Shown: positions 36,515-48,166 of the stretch, piece after piece
Layout: each line of letters opens with the position of its first letter
Position numbering within the stretch: position 1 is the first letter of the stretch
DNA from: Acetivibrio cellulolyticus CD2
GTDB lineage: Bacteria > Bacillota > Clostridia > Acetivibrionales > Acetivibrionaceae
NCBI RefSeq assembly: GCF_000179595.2
Contig: NZ_JH556653.1
Span: forward strand, 1,421,223-1,485,222
Direction of reading: 5' to 3'
DNA length: 64,000 nt
Position numbers and translations under genes: made by a program
Notes under the pieces: model-generated
Told to the model about the DNA's origin: nothing
The model's input: only the letters and a program-made list of their open reading frames with translations
Databases searched by the model: none

Positions 36515-37999
36515 ATGGGTAAACCAACTGGATTTATGGAATATAAAAGGGAAATGCCAAAAGATCGTTCTCCACTTGAGAGAGTCAAGGATTGGAATGA
36601 ATTTCATGACACTTTACCTGAAGATAAGCAAAGGACTCAAGCTGCAAGATGTATGGACTGTGGTATTCCGTTTTGCCATTCTGGAATTTTGATAAACGGT
36701 ATGGCTTCAGGGTGTCCTTTACACAATCTTATACCGGAATGGAATGACCTTCTATATAAGGGGTTATGGAAAGAAGCAATAAAGAGGCTTCTCAAAACAA
36801 ATAACTTTCCGGAATTTACAGGAAGAGTATGTCCTGCACCCTGCGAAGGTTCTTGCACTGTAGGAATAAATGACCCACAGGTTACAATAAAATTAAATGA
36901 ATGTACAATAATCGACAGAGCTTTTGAAGAGGGATGGATCGTTCCAGAACCTCCAAAAGTAAGAACTGGCAAAAAAGTTGCAGTAATTGGCTCTGGTCCT
37001 TCAGGACTTGCATGTGCAGATCAATTAAACTCTGCTGGTCATAGTGTTACTGTATATGAAAGAGCTGATAGAATTGGCGGACTTCTCATGTATGGAATAC
37101 CAAACATGAAGCTTGATAAGAAAGTTGTGCAAAGAAGAGTTAACCTTCTTGAGCAAGAAGGAATTAAATTTATAACTAATACTGAAATAGGTAAAGACAT
37201 CCCATCTGAAGAACTTCTGAAAGACTTTGACGCTGTTGTACTTTGTGGTGGGGCAACAAAACCAAGGGATTTGAAAATTGATGGCAGAGAGCTAAAAGGT
37301 GTTCATTTTGCTATGGATTTCTTACGAGCAAATACTAAAAGTTTACTAGATTCAAAGCATGCTGATTCAAACTACATCTGTGCAAAAGGAAAAAATGTTA
37401 TAGTTATAGGTGGAGGAGATACTGGTACTGACTGCGTTGGCACATCACTACGCCATGGCTGCAATAGTGTATTCCAGTTTGAAATACTTCCACAACCGCC
37501 TTCAGTTAGACAACCAAATAATCCATGGCCACAATGGCCAAAGGTTCTTAAAGTTGACTATGGCCAAGAAGAAGCAGCTGCAATACAAGGCGACGATCCA
37601 AGAATTTATTGTATTACTACAAAGAAGTTTGTTGGAGATACCAATGGCAACTTACAAGAAGTTCATACTGTTAATATAGAATGGAAGAAAGATGATTTAG
37701 GACGTTTTGTACCTATTGAAATTGAAGGTAGCGAAAAAGTATGGAAGGCTGATCTTGTGCTTCTCTGTATGGGCTTTTTAGGCCCTGAAGAGACAATTCT
37801 CGACCAACTTAGTGTTGATAAGGATGAAAGATCAAATGCTAAAGCGCAATATGGAAAATTTCAAACAAGTGTAAAAGGTGTATTTACAGCTGGCGATATG
37901 AGGCGCGGACAAAGCCTTGTTGTATGGGCAATTAATGAAGGCCGTGGTGCTGCGCGTGAAGTTGATAAATTCTTAATGGGTTATACTAATTTACCATAA
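36515..37999 (+). CDS. gltD: Glutamate synthase, small (beta) subunit
   Basis: 494 aa, GGAGG seven bases upstream of ATG. It passes electrons from NAD(P)H through FAD and iron-sulfur clusters to GltB. The N-terminal Cys-rich part has [13 protein letters not shown] (about 46-58) and [12 protein letters not shown] (about 106-117) for two 4Fe-4S clusters; the FAD-binding motif is [17 protein letters not shown] (about 155-171) and the NAD(P)-binding motif [15 protein letters not shown] (about 296-310). The C-terminal FAD contact [19 protein letters not shown] is present. Normal length. Confidence 0.96.
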   Translation: MGKPTGFMEYKREMPKDRSPLERVKDWNEFHDTLPEDKQRTQAARCMDCGIPFCHSGILINGMASGCPLHNLIPEWNDLLYKGLWKEAIKRLLKTNNFPEFTGRVCPAPCEGSCTVGINDPQVTIKLNECTIIDRAFEEGWIVPEPPKVRTGKKVAVIGSGPSGLACADQLNSAGHSVTVYERADRIGGLLMYGIPNMKLDKKVVQRRVNLLEQEGIKFITNTEIGKDIPSEELLKDFDAVVLCGGATKPRDLKIDGRELKGVHFAMDFLRANTKSLLDSKHADSNYICAKGKNVIVIGGGDTGTDCVGTSLRHGCNSVFQFEILPQPPSVRQPNNPWPQWPKVLKVDYGQEEAAAIQGDDPRIYCITTKKFVGDTNGNLQEVHTVNIEWKKDDLGRFVPIEIEGSEKVWKADLVLLCMGFLGPEETILDQLSVDKDERSNAKAQYGKFQTSVKGVFTAGDMRRGQSLVVWAINEGRGAAREVDKFLMGYTNLP

Positions 38000-38020
38000 A
38001 CACACCTAACATTATTTCTA

Positions 38021-38047
38021 GAAGCTGCTTATTGCAGCTTCTTTTTT
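38021..38047 (+). terminator. Terminator of gltBD
   Basis: GAAGCTGC/GCAGCTTC perfect 8-bp stem, five-base loop, six T residues; 22 bp after gltD. Confidence 0.92.
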
Positions 38048-38208
38048 CTTTTAATTTATCTACTATATATAACCAACTAATTAATACATTAGAATTTTAT
38101 CTATAAACTAAATATAACTCTTTTTTATGCTATAATGGTAAATGGTTATAATTAATAATTGTTAATATATAATATAACAAAGAAAGGTTAAGGTACATAA
38201 AGTTAATA

Positions 38209-39621
38209 ATGAGCACAAAAAATTCAAACCTAACTACTATAATAACTTTAACAATCCTTATTTTATCTGCATCATTAGATAACGTAGTTTTAGGGTTATT
38301 TCCTCCTCTATTTTCTTTAATATCCGAAGATTTAAACATTCATGTTTCTTCAATGGGTATTGTTTCAGCTGTAACTATATTGTTTTCTGCTACTTCATCA
38401 GTTTTTTGGGGTTACGCAGCTGATAAAGGTAAAAGAAAGCATTTATTAATAATTGGTACATTTATTTTTTCTGTTTCAATATTCCTTACTGCGTTCAGTA
38501 AAAGCTTTTTCCAACTAATTTTATTTCAAATTTTTACTGGTATAGGTCTTGGTTGTATTGGCTCTATCGGATATAGTGTTTTAACTGATTTTATACCAAA
38601 AAAGCATCTTGGTACACTATTGAGTTTATGGGGATTATCGCAGGGATTCGGAGGTATTGCAGGTTCTGTAATGGCACCTATAATATCAACACATTCAACA
38701 TGGAGAAGACCTTTTATTATAATTTCTATAATAGATTTCATATTTATGTTTTTATATTTTATTATGAAGGAACCAGAAAAAGGTTCTGCTGAGCCCGAGT
38801 TAAAAGATCTGCATAAAGAGGGGTTGAGTTATAACTATTCTATAGAATTAAGTCAATTACCTAAAATAATAGCTAAGAAGAGTAACAAATGGCTTATGTT
38901 CCAAGGCTTTTTTATTCAGATTACAATTGGAACTCTTATATGGCTTCCTACTCTATATGCTTCAAAAATAAGGGCAGAAGGCATTGACAAAGGTACAGCA
39001 ATGATTGCTGCAGGATATTTCTACGCTCTTCTCCAAACAGGTGGTCTATCGTCAACCTATTTCGGTTACCTGGGAGATAAATTACAAAAGAAAACTTATA
39101 GGGGAAGGGCACTTTTAACTGGAGGTCTTATACTTGCCGCTGTACCTCTTTATATTCTTATGTTTTTATTGCCAATGGATAATCTTAAACTTCCTACTAC
39201 TAATGAACCATATTCAATACTTATTTCTTTAGTTACACAGTTTGTTACTAATCCATGGATTTTATTAATGTTTATATTGGCAGTGTGTGCTACAGCTGCA
39301 CAATCTGCTAATACTCCAAATTGGCTAGCTCTATTAACAGATATAAATCTACCTGAGCATAGAGCAACTGCTTTTAGTATATCAAATTTAATAAACGGTG
39401 GCGGTAGAGCTCTTGGTAATGTCCTTATAGGGATAGTTTTAGGGTTTATTTCAACGAAATTTCATGAACCTTATAACTATATATTTACTATGGTTCTATT
39501 CCAGATATTTTTTATTCCAGCTGTTTACTGTTATTATAAGGTTTCAAGAAATAGCGGAAAGGATATACGAAAAGTAAAATCAGTTTTAAAACGTAGAGCA
39601 AAAATTCATAAAACTAATTAA
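38209..39621 (+). CDS. Major facilitator superfamily transporter
   Basis: 470 aa, about twelve hydrophobic segments. MFS marks: the first-loop motif GYAADKGKRKHLLIIG (G-x-x-x-D-x-x-x-R/K-like) after TM2 (about 66-81) and the repeat GYLGDKLQKKTYRGRALL after the central region (about 284-301). Substrate not predictable; overall it resembles sugar-phosphate/drug-type MFS members. ATG start lacks a strong ribosome binding site. An extended -10 (TGCTATAAT, 38128-38136) lies upstream and a hairpin terminator follows. Confidence 0.85.
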   Translation: MSTKNSNLTTIITLTILILSASLDNVVLGLFPPLFSLISEDLNIHVSSMGIVSAVTILFSATSSVFWGYAADKGKRKHLLIIGTFIFSVSIFLTAFSKSFFQLILFQIFTGIGLGCIGSIGYSVLTDFIPKKHLGTLLSLWGLSQGFGGIAGSVMAPIISTHSTWRRPFIIISIIDFIFMFLYFIMKEPEKGSAEPELKDLHKEGLSYNYSIELSQLPKIIAKKSNKWLMFQGFFIQITIGTLIWLPTLYASKIRAEGIDKGTAMIAAGYFYALLQTGGLSSTYFGYLGDKLQKKTYRGRALLTGGLILAAVPLYILMFLLPMDNLKLPTTNEPYSILISLVTQFVTNPWILLMFILAVCATAAQSANTPNWLALLTDINLPEHRATAFSISNLINGGGRALGNVLIGIVLGFISTKFHEPYNYIFTMVLFQIFFIPAVYCYYKVSRNSGKDIRKVKSVLKRRAKIHKTN

Positions 39622-39643
39622 TTAATATAATAGAAAGAAAAAG

Positions 39644-39669
39644 CAGAGAACTGACAATTCTCTGTTTTT
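39644..39669 (+). terminator. Terminator of the MFS gene
   Basis: CAGAGAA/TTCTCTG stem, seven-base loop, then five T residues, 22 bp after the stop. Confidence 0.8.
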
Positions 39670-39862
39670 CTTATTTCTTACTATTATTTTTAAGCAGAAA
39701 ATTCTCTTTTATAACATTATTGTTTTGTTCATTACTTTTTACCAGTGATCTTTACTTTAAATTAAAGCCACCAGTGATATGATAATGTTAGTATGCCTAC
39801 AATTGCATTCATCATTTGTTTAATTTAATCTATAATGTAATATTCCTAAATATAATCATAAT

Positions 39863-39900
39863 AAAACGGTTACACACTGTATGCTAGTATGCAACCGTTT
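39863..39900 (-). terminator. Terminator of the serS/tRNA-Ser unit
   Basis: On the minus strand a 14-bp stem with G-U pairs (outer AAACGGTT/AACCGTTT), followed by TTTTATTA. Its first base is the last A of the tRNA CCA end. Confidence 0.8.
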
Positions 39901-39991
39901 GGCGGAGAAGGAGGGATTCGAACCCTCGCGCCAGTTACCCGACCTAACGGTTTAGCAAACCGTCCCCTTCGACCTGCTTGGGTACTTCTCC
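39900..39991 (-). tRNA. tRNA-Ser (anticodon GCU)
   Basis: Minus-strand 92-nt cloverleaf with acceptor GGAGAAG/CTTCTCC, discriminator G, encoded CCA (complement of 39900-39902), long variable arm as in class II tRNAs, TTCGAATC T-loop and anticodon loop TTGCTAA, that is GCU reading AGC/AGU. Confidence 0.95.
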
Positions 39992-40031
39992 AAATTTGAA
40001 GCCTTTACTTTTAATAAAGGCCTCTACTATA

Positions 40032-40122
40032 TGGCGGAGAAAGTGAGATTCGAACTCACGGTAGGCTCACACCTACGCCGGTTTTCAAGACCGGTGCCTT
40101 AAACCAACTCGACCATCTCTCC
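40032..40122 (-). tRNA. tRNA-Ser (anticodon UGA)
   Basis: Minus-strand 91-nt tRNA, acceptor GGAGAGA with CTTTCTCC-side pairing, encoded CCA (complement of 40032-40034), long variable arm, TTCGAATC T-loop, anticodon loop CTTGAAA, that is UGA reading UCA and related codons. It lies 40 bp upstream of the other tRNA-Ser and shares its orientation. Confidence 0.95.
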
Positions 40123-40307
40123 ATTTCTTTTGACAAGAACTAATATAACATGTACAACACCCATTTGTCAATACTTCTATTCAACCTATTTTAGGTAATT
40201 TTCTATTTTTTTATTACTAAATATACAATTTACAAAATATGGTATAAAACCTTTTGTTATATATTTTTAAATCAATTAAATGGACAAATATAATCATAAA
40301 TAAAAGC

Positions 40308-40350
40308 GAAGCGTATAAAATAAATTACATTTATCCACAATATACGCTTC
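40308..40350 (-). terminator. Hairpin after serS
   Basis: On the minus strand GAAGCGTATA/TATACGCTTC (10 bp perfect) with a 23-base loop and GCTTTTATTTAT after it; 27 bp past the serS stop, upstream of the tRNAs. Confidence 0.6.
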
Positions 40351-40376
40351 AAACTTTATTTAAAGATGAATATAAA

Positions 40377-41648
40377 CTATTTAATTACGTCTACGCCATT
40401 CATATATTTCAATAAAGCTTCTGGAATAACAACTGACCCATCTTCTTGTTGATAATTTTCAAGAATACATGCAGTTGTCCTACCAATTGCAACACCTGAT
40501 CCATTCAATGTATGAACAAATTCTGGCTTATCATTCGCGCTTCTTCTAAATTTGATGCCTGCTCTTCTAGCCTGAAAGTCTTCAAAATTGCTACATGAAG
40601 AAATTTCAACGTATCTATTATAACTTGGCATCCAAACTTCTATATCGTATTTCATTGCTGCTGTAAACCCTAAATCTCCAACACATATCTTAACTACTCT
40701 ATAAGGTATACCTAATATCTGTAATACTTCTTCAGCATCTCTTGTTAAAGCTTCAAGTTCTTCATAAGATGTTTCAGGAGTTGTAAACTTAACTAATTCA
40801 ACTTTATTAAATTGATGTTGCCTTATAAGTCCCCTTGTATCTCTTCCTGCAGCTCCTGCCTCAGCTCTAAAGCAAGCTGAATACGCTGCATGTTTTATTG
40901 GTAATTCTTTTGCATCTAAAATCTGTTCTCTGTACATATTAGTTACAGGAACTTCAGCTGTAGGTATTAAGAAGTAATCATTATTTGCTACTTTAAAAGC
41001 GTCTTCTTCAAATTTTGGAAGTTGTCCTGTTCCAATCATACTATTTCTATGAACCATAAATGGAGGAAATACTTCAGTATAGCCATGCTTACCAGTATGC
41101 AAATCAAGCATAAAATTCATCAAAGATCTTTCAAGCCTTGCACCTAAACCTTTATAAAAGGTAAATCTTGCTCCTGTTACTTTTGCCGCAGCTGAAAAGT
41201 CAAGTATACCTAATTTTTCTCCAATATCCCAATGTGCTTTTGGCTCAAAGTTAAATTTTTTAGGTTCTCCCCATTTCCTTATTTCCACATTATCATCATC
41301 AGTATCTCCGTCTGGAACTGTACTATTTGGTATATTAGGAATTGTCAGAAGTATTTTAACTAATTCATCATCAATATCCTTAACTTGATAATCAAGTGTT
41401 TTTATTTTATCTGATAAATTTTTCATTTCTTCCATAAGTGGCGCAACATCTTTTCCCTCTTTCTTATATATTGGCACCATCTTTGAATCAGAATTCTGTT
41501 TATTCTTAAGTTGCTCAACTTCAACTAAAATCTGCCTTCTCTTCTCATCCAAACTTAGAATTTGATTAACATCAAAACTATCTTTTCTTTTTAATAATGC
41601 CTTTTTTAAAATATCAGGATTACTTCTTATTAGCTTAATATCTAACAT
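40377..41648 (-). CDS. serS: Seryl-tRNA synthetase
   Basis: 423 aa, AAGGAG eight bases before ATG. Class II synthetase: N-terminal antiparallel coiled-coil arm (about 30-100) that grips the long variable arm of tRNA-Ser; motif 2 around [21 protein letters not shown] (key residues FRAE and the Arg), motif 3 [19 protein letters not shown] (about 380-398). Normal length. Two tRNA-Ser genes, its own substrates, lie directly downstream on the same strand. No T-box leader is visible in the 170 bp upstream. Confidence 0.97.
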   Translation of the reverse strand: MLDIKLIRSNPDILKKALLKRKDSFDVNQILSLDEKRRQILVEVEQLKNKQNSDSKMVPIYKKEGKDVAPLMEEMKNLSDKIKTLDYQVKDIDDELVKILLTIPNIPNSTVPDGDTDDDNVEIRKWGEPKKFNFEPKAHWDIGEKLGILDFSAAAKVTGARFTFYKGLGARLERSLMNFMLDLHTGKHGYTEVFPPFMVHRNSMIGTGQLPKFEEDAFKVANNDYFLIPTAEVPVTNMYREQILDAKELPIKHAAYSACFRAEAGAAGRDTRGLIRQHQFNKVELVKFTTPETSYEELEALTRDAEEVLQILGIPYRVVKICVGDLGFTAAMKYDIEVWMPSYNRYVEISSCSNFEDFQARRAGIKFRRSANDKPEFVHTLNGSGVAIGRTTACILENYQQEDGSVVIPEALLKYMNGVDVIK

Positions 41649-41814
41649 AATTACTTCTCCTTATATTTATTATAATTTATCTTTATAATTTATTGTTAAA
41701 CTAAAATCAATAATACTGCTTATAACCTATCAATACTTACAGTTAAAATAATTATACTATAAAAAAGTATCATTTCAACCATTTGGGAATAAAATATTAT
41801 ATATAAAATAGTTT

Positions 41815-42552
41815 CTACTCGAAATTTACTTTTAAAAATTCAGTAGCATCATTTTTATAAGTGCTATCAGGATATTTAGTTAATAAATTATTCATCGTTT
41901 CTTTTGCAAGATACTTATTATCTTTATTTAAATGCGAATAAGCTATAAAATAATAACAATCATCTGAATAATACTCTTTATCAGTTAACTTTAAGGAATT
42001 CTGTAAATTATCTATTGCTTTATCATATTGTCCACTTTTATAATTATCATATCCATCAATATAAAACTCTAATGAAGCCTTTTTGTTTGACAACGCTGAA
42101 AGATTATTATACATGTCTAATGCATTTTTACTGAGAGAAGCCTTGTCAATTTCATTAATTAAGATAAGAGAGCAACTTTTTACATCACCGCAATCGTATT
42201 TTATATCTGCAAGCATAAGTTTTTCATAATTATCGTATTTAGAACTATTTATGTTTTTTACTTTATTTAATTCTTGCTTTAAATTTGACTCCTTTTTTCT
42301 CGCTGCTTCGATTTCTCCATTTAACTTTTCAATTTCTCCATTAAGTTTTTCATTTTCAGCAAGCGCAGAACTTAGATTCATCTTAAAATTGCTTTTTTCC
42401 TTTTCTGAATTACCTAATTTATCTCTAACGTAATCAATATTTTTATTTACTTTTATCTGGCTGTATGCTGTTATCATTAATACTATAAATGCACTTGTAA
42501 ACAAAACAACCGCATAAATCCAAACTGTTTTTTTATCTTTTTTATTATCCAT
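41815..42552 (-). CDS. Membrane-anchored coiled-coil/TPR-like protein
   Basis: 245 aa from ATG 42550-42552 with AGGAG 10 bases upstream. One N-terminal transmembrane segment (about 10-32), a Glu/Lys/Asn-rich coiled coil (about 40-95, with a repeated EKLNGEI unit), then a helical-repeat domain (about 100-245) with TPR-like units (YDNYKSGQYDKAIDNLQNSL, YYFIAYSHLNKDNKYLAKET). The shape resembles envelope proteins that link to peptidoglycan or to YbgF-type TPR proteins, with the repeat domain outside the cell (inference). Family not recognised. Confidence 0.7.
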   Translation of the reverse strand: MDNKKDKKTVWIYAVVLFTSAFIVLMITAYSQIKVNKNIDYVRDKLGNSEKEKSNFKMNLSSALAENEKLNGEIEKLNGEIEAARKKESNLKQELNKVKNINSSKYDNYEKLMLADIKYDCGDVKSCSLILINEIDKASLSKNALDMYNNLSALSNKKASLEFYIDGYDNYKSGQYDKAIDNLQNSLKLTDKEYYSDDCYYFIAYSHLNKDNKYLAKETMNNLLTKYPDSTYKNDATEFLKVNFE

Positions 42553-42698
42553 TTTAACAACACTCCTAAAGGACCGCAAAATTGATTTCGACCAAAGCTA
42601 TAGTGGTTATCAAAAATATCTTTAATAGAATCAAACAAATTATTATCAATTTATCATTTCCTAATTAATAATGCTTATAGTATATAAACTAAGAATAA

Positions 42699-43223
42699 TT
42701 AACTTATAAATGATTTATTTTTCTTCGCAATATCAATTGCTTGAATTTCTTCAGCTGACAAGGTGTACTTAGACTGTCCGCTTATTATAGCTTTTGCATA
42801 TGTCGATGTTGATTCTCTCGAATATATCCCATTCAAAACAATTCCATTATCATTCCCGTCAAGTAGAGCAATAGCAAAGCTCAAATTACTACCTACATTA
42901 TCAAAAGCATTATATCTAACAACACCTATCTTTTGAACACATTGTAACATGTTTCTTTCTATAAAATTTATTCTATTTTCAATATCTTTATTTTTATTTG
43001 TGATCTCATGACATAAATCTATATTTTCCTCAACTAATCTTTCAATGTTAGAGTCATCTGAATTCTTAAAAAACTTCTTATATCTATTTTTAAATTTATT
43101 TATGCTTGATCTAGTTGTAATTAATGAAATCAACAAAATAATTGTTACTATTATATTTCCTATTATTAAATATGGACTGAAAATGTTTATACTATTATAA
43201 ATATCCTCAAATATTTTTAACAT
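42699..43223 (-). CDS. DUF4446 family membrane protein
   Basis: 174 aa, AGAAGGAG before ATG. One transmembrane segment (about 18-38), a helical stalk, and the conserved DUF4446 core (about 90-165: QKIGVVRYNAFDNVGSNLSF, then ALLDGNDNGIVLNGIYSRES and YAKAI). Found near parAB or serS in many clostridia; function unknown. It lies 193 bp after parB, with a parS-containing palindrome between. Confidence 0.85.
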   Translation of the reverse strand: MLKIFEDIYNSINIFSPYLIIGNIIVTIILLISLITTRSSINKFKNRYKKFFKNSDDSNIERLVEENIDLCHEITNKNKDIENRINFIERNMLQCVQKIGVVRYNAFDNVGSNLSFAIALLDGNDNGIVLNGIYSRESTSTYAKAIISGQSKYTLSAEEIQAIDIAKKNKSFIS

Positions 43224-43257
43224 ATACTACTCCTTCTGTTTATAGGTATTCAAAATT

Positions 43258-43301
43258 TAAATTTAATAAATTGTTTCACGTGAAACAATTTATTAAATTT
43301 A
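43258..43301. promoter_or_regulatory. parS site inside a 44-bp perfect palindrome
   Basis: 43272-43287 is an exact TGTTTCACGTGAAACA, the ParB/Spo0J binding consensus. The symmetry continues perfectly to 43258 and 43301. Located between parB and the DUF4446 gene; it could also act as a hairpin terminator for parB. Confidence 0.93.
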
Positions 43302-43416
43302 GTATGTTTTATATAATTTTTAAGTATATAGCCTATATTGCGCTAAATTTATTTTTAAGACGTTTATATATGTTTTAATGTATTTATATTAACTTACCTC
43401 AAAAACGAGCTTAAAA

Positions 43417-44283
43417 TTAATTATACAAGCTACCTTTATTTCCCATTTTTTTGAATATATCCAATATTCTTTCTAGTTCATCATTTGAATAATACTCAAT
43501 CATTATTTTCCCCTTTTTATTATTATTAAATAACTTCACTTTTGTTCCGAGAATCTTCTTTAATTCATCTTCAATTTGAACAATATTTTCATCTTCATTT
43601 ATAACTTTTTTTACTTCTTTCTTTTGTGCAAGTAACTTTTTAACTAAACTTTCAGTATCTCTAACATTCAAATTCTTTTCGATTATTTCACTACAAACCT
43701 TTTCTTGCATTTCTTTATCTTCAATTGATAATAATGCTCTAGCATGTCCGCTACTTATTTCACCATTAATAAGATATTCCTTTACTTTTTCACCAAGTGC
43801 TAAAAGCCTGATTATATTTGCTATTGTTGATCTGTTCTTTCCTATTGATTTAGAAAGTTCTTCTTGAGTCATTTTATATTCATTTATCAGTCTCTCATAT
43901 GCTTCCGCTTCTTCAATAGGGTTTAAATCTTCTCTTTGTATGTTTTCAATTAATGCCATCTCCATAACCTGTTTATTAGAGATATCCTTCAAAATAACAG
44001 GGACATTAGTCAAACCAGCCATTCTTGCTGCTCTCCATCTTCTTTCTCCGGCAACAATTTTGTATATATTTTCTTCTTTTCTTACTATTATAGGCTGCAC
44101 TATGCCATGTTGCTTTATTGAATCAGATAATTGTATTAGTTTTTCATCATCAAATTTTTTTCTAGGTTGTCCGACATTTGGCTCAATTTCATTCACTCTT
44201 AATTCCATTATGCCATTTTCAGTCTCTTCATTAGCCGTGGAAATTAATGCACCTAAACCCTTACCAAGGCCTTTTTTATTCAT
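43417..44283 (-). CDS. parB: Chromosome partitioning protein ParB (Spo0J)
   Basis: 288 aa from ATG 44281-44283 (GAGGAGG 9 bases upstream). ParB binds parS, spreads as a CTP-dependent clamp and loads condensin at the origin. Order: N-terminal NKKGLGKGLGALIS (ParA-interacting start), the ParB/Srx CTPase domain (RVNEIEPNVGQPRKKFDDEK; GERRWRAARMAGL box, about 75-90), KorB-type HTH (TQEELSKSIGKNRSTIANII, about 140-160) and a C-terminal dimerisation domain. It overlaps parA by 8 bp. The motif GERRWRAARMAGL and parS neighbourhood identify it as the true ParB; the second family member at 59516 is Noc-like. Confidence 0.95.
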   Translation of the reverse strand: MNKKGLGKGLGALISTANEETENGIMELRVNEIEPNVGQPRKKFDDEKLIQLSDSIKQHGIVQPIIVRKEENIYKIVAGERRWRAARMAGLTNVPVILKDISNKQVMEMALIENIQREDLNPIEEAEAYERLINEYKMTQEELSKSIGKNRSTIANIIRLLALGEKVKEYLINGEISSGHARALLSIEDKEMQEKVCSEIIEKNLNVRDTESLVKKLLAQKKEVKKVINEDENIVQIEDELKKILGTKVKLFNNNKKGKIMIEYYSNDELERILDIFKKMGNKGSLYN

Positions 44284-45058
44284 TAGCATTTTCCTCCTCA
44301 GAATATTCTATAACCTCATCTGCTAAATCAAGATAACACTCAGCTCCCTTTGATTTTGGATCATATAAGATTATAGGCAGCCCATAACTAGGTGCTTCGC
44401 TCAATCTAACATTTCTAGGAATAACAGTACGATAAACTTTATTTCTAAAATACTTTTTCACTTCTTCAACAACTTGAATTGATAAGTTAGTGCGCGCATC
44501 AAACATTGTCAACACAACACCTTCAACGTCCAAGCTCATATTTAAATGCTTTTGTACTAATTTAACTGTCTCCATAAGTTGACTTAGTCCCTCAAGTGCA
44601 TAATATTCACATTGAATAGGTACAAGAATTGTATTTGAAGCAGTTAATGAATTTAAAGTTAATAGCCCTAAAGATGGAGGACAATCTATTAAAATAAAAT
44701 CATATTCATTCTTAATACTATTGAGTGAGTTTTTTAATCTTGTTTCACGTGATATAGTTGAAACAAGTTCAACCTCGGCGCCGGCTAATTGAATATTTGA
44801 AGGACAAAGCATGAGATTATCAATAGGTGTTTTTACAAGAGTGTCCTTAATTTCAACATCATTAATTAATACATCGTATGCAGACTTTTTTATTGCTTTT
44901 TTATTAATTCCAAGACCGCTAGTTGAGTTCCCTTGCGGATCAACATCAATAAGGAGCACTTTCTTTCCTTTGTAACCCAGGCACGAACTTAAATTTACTG
45001 CAGTAGTTGTCTTACCTACTCCACCTTTTTGATTAGCTACTGCAATTACCTTTGCCAT
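44276..45058 (-). CDS. parA: Chromosome partitioning ATPase ParA (Soj)
   Basis: 260 aa from ATG 45056-45058, AAGGAG about 9 bases upstream. Deviant Walker A KGGVGKTTTAVNL at about 11-23, Walker A' VLLIDVDPQGN (about 37-47), Walker B DFILIDCPPSL (about 113-123). It works with ParB at parS to segregate origins and, in B. subtilis, regulates DnaA. Upstream partner of parB in an operon, with a parS site in the 540-bp leader region. A degenerate parS lies inside the coding sequence at 44741. Confidence 0.96.
   Translation of the reverse strand: MAKVIAVANQKGGVGKTTTAVNLSSCLGYKGKKVLLIDVDPQGNSTSGLGINKKAIKKSAYDVLINDVEIKDTLVKTPIDNLMLCPSNIQLAGAEVELVSTISRETRLKNSLNSIKNEYDFILIDCPPSLGLLTLNSLTASNTILVPIQCEYYALEGLSQLMETVKLVQKHLNMSLDVEGVVLTMFDARTNLSIQVVEEVKKYFRNKVYRTVIPRNVRLSEAPSYGLPIILYDPKSKGAECYLDLADEVIEYSEEENANE
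44741..44756. promoter_or_regulatory. Degenerate parS-like site within parA
   Basis: TGTTTCACGTGATATA differs from the parS consensus at two positions, both in the right half. Confidence 0.5.
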
Positions 45059-45270
45059 AAAACCCACTCCTTAGTTATCCTTTAGTCTAGTTAAATTTTT
45101 AGCTAGTATATAATTTAAAATATAAAGTTAAAATACAAATTCAAAATCATTATAATATTATAACACAATTAGTATTGTAGCAAAACATATTTTGATATAA
45201 TAAAAAATCCAGGATACCGAGTCCCTGAGTTTTTGCCTCTTTGAATGAATATTACGTTTGAATGTGTTGG

Positions 45271-45304
45271 AAACAAAAATGTTTCACGTGAAACATTTTT
45301 GTTT
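45271..45304. promoter_or_regulatory. parS site inside a 34-bp perfect palindrome
   Basis: Exact TGTTTCACGTGAAACA at 45280-45295; symmetry extends without a break to 45271 and 45304 with AAACAAAAA/TTTTTGTTT arms. Confidence 0.93.
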
Positions 45305-45436
45305 TCTTTAAGTATAAATTCAAACAATATTGGGCCTTATTATCGCTATGTTGAGTATTCACAATCGTTGTAGCAAGATACTAATAGACACTTTGGATAT
45401 CTAATTAATATTTCTGCTACTTATTATTTTTACAAT

Positions 45437-45461
45437 AAAAAACCCCTTACTAATTGGGGTA
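45437..45461 (-). terminator. Terminator of the dnaA-gyrB unit
   Basis: On the minus strand TACCCC/GGGGTT stem with nine-base loop and six T residues; 140 bp after gyrB. Confidence 0.65.
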
Positions 45462-45599
45462 TTTTATTTTCTATATACAATATATGAATAAAAAAATCTA
45501 ACTTATTATATTATTTCACTTCAAATTTAATTTAAATCAATTATGCCTATTAAAAACTTAAATATTTATTTTAGCAATTCGAATATTGATTAATTCTAT

Positions 45600-47573
<1,974 letters not shown>

Positions 47574-47614
47574 TCAAATTTTCTTGAAATTAATATGCTA
47601 ATGTCTAAGATTTT

Positions 47615-47887
47615 CTACTTAATATTAGACATACCATCGACAAATCCAGCCCTCTTTTGCAGGGTAATTGAGGAAATTGGAGAGAGATATATTTTGCTTT
47701 TTTTATCTATCTCAGTTATAATAAAGGATTTTGGAATATCATCAGAAATACTCTCTATAAAGCCTTCTTCTTCTGCTATAGACAAAAAATCACGAGTATC
47801 CTTTGATAAAGTAGTTGATTCTAAATCCATTATAGCAATAACATTTTTAATTGGTACTACAAAGTCTCCTCCTATATGCAGGAACAT
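47615..47887 (-). CDS. remB: RemB/YaaB-like extracellular matrix regulator (DUF370-related)
   Basis: 90 aa from ATG 47885-47887, 5 bases after AGGAGGA. The start MFLHIGGDFVVPIKNVIAIMD and the later SFIITEIDKKSKIYLSPISS and LQKRAGF pattern match YaaB (RemB), whose gene always sits between recF and gyrB. RemA/RemB proteins are small DNA-binding rings that activate biofilm matrix genes in bacilli. Confidence 0.88.
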   Translation of the reverse strand: MFLHIGGDFVVPIKNVIAIMDLESTTLSKDTRDFLSIAEEEGFIESISDDIPKSFIITEIDKKSKIYLSPISSITLQKRAGFVDGMSNIK

Positions 47888-48166
47888 ATACTTCCTCCTA
47901 TTTAACAATTATAAAATATATATTTAAATTATAAATCATTGTCAAAGAATATATTTATATTGCTTCTATTTATCAAATTGCTTTTTATAAATAACTTATG
48001 AATATAAATTTTTTAGTAATTAGGTCAATATTTATATCCATATTAACAAAATATAATAATTATTTTATGCCATGTTATATTTTATCCCAATTAAATTCAA
48101 ACTGCAAATTTTTTATAATAAAATTTTGCATCTATATTGTTGAAACAATAAAAAATAAATTAGGAC
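47888..48166. other. Gap between recF and remB
   Basis: 279 bp, extremely AT-rich, no gene, repeat or clear terminator. Confidence 0.4.

Larger units (their letters stand above)
45059..45599. other. Intergenic region between parA and gyrB
   Basis: 541 bp, AT-rich, no gene seen. Holds a parS palindrome (45271-45304) and the gyrB terminator (45437-45461). A parA promoter should lie here but is not distinct. Confidence 0.5.

Noticed and set aside
41649..41814. T-box leader upstream of serS
   Set aside because: The gap is short, lacks the T-box core and any terminator/antiterminator pair.
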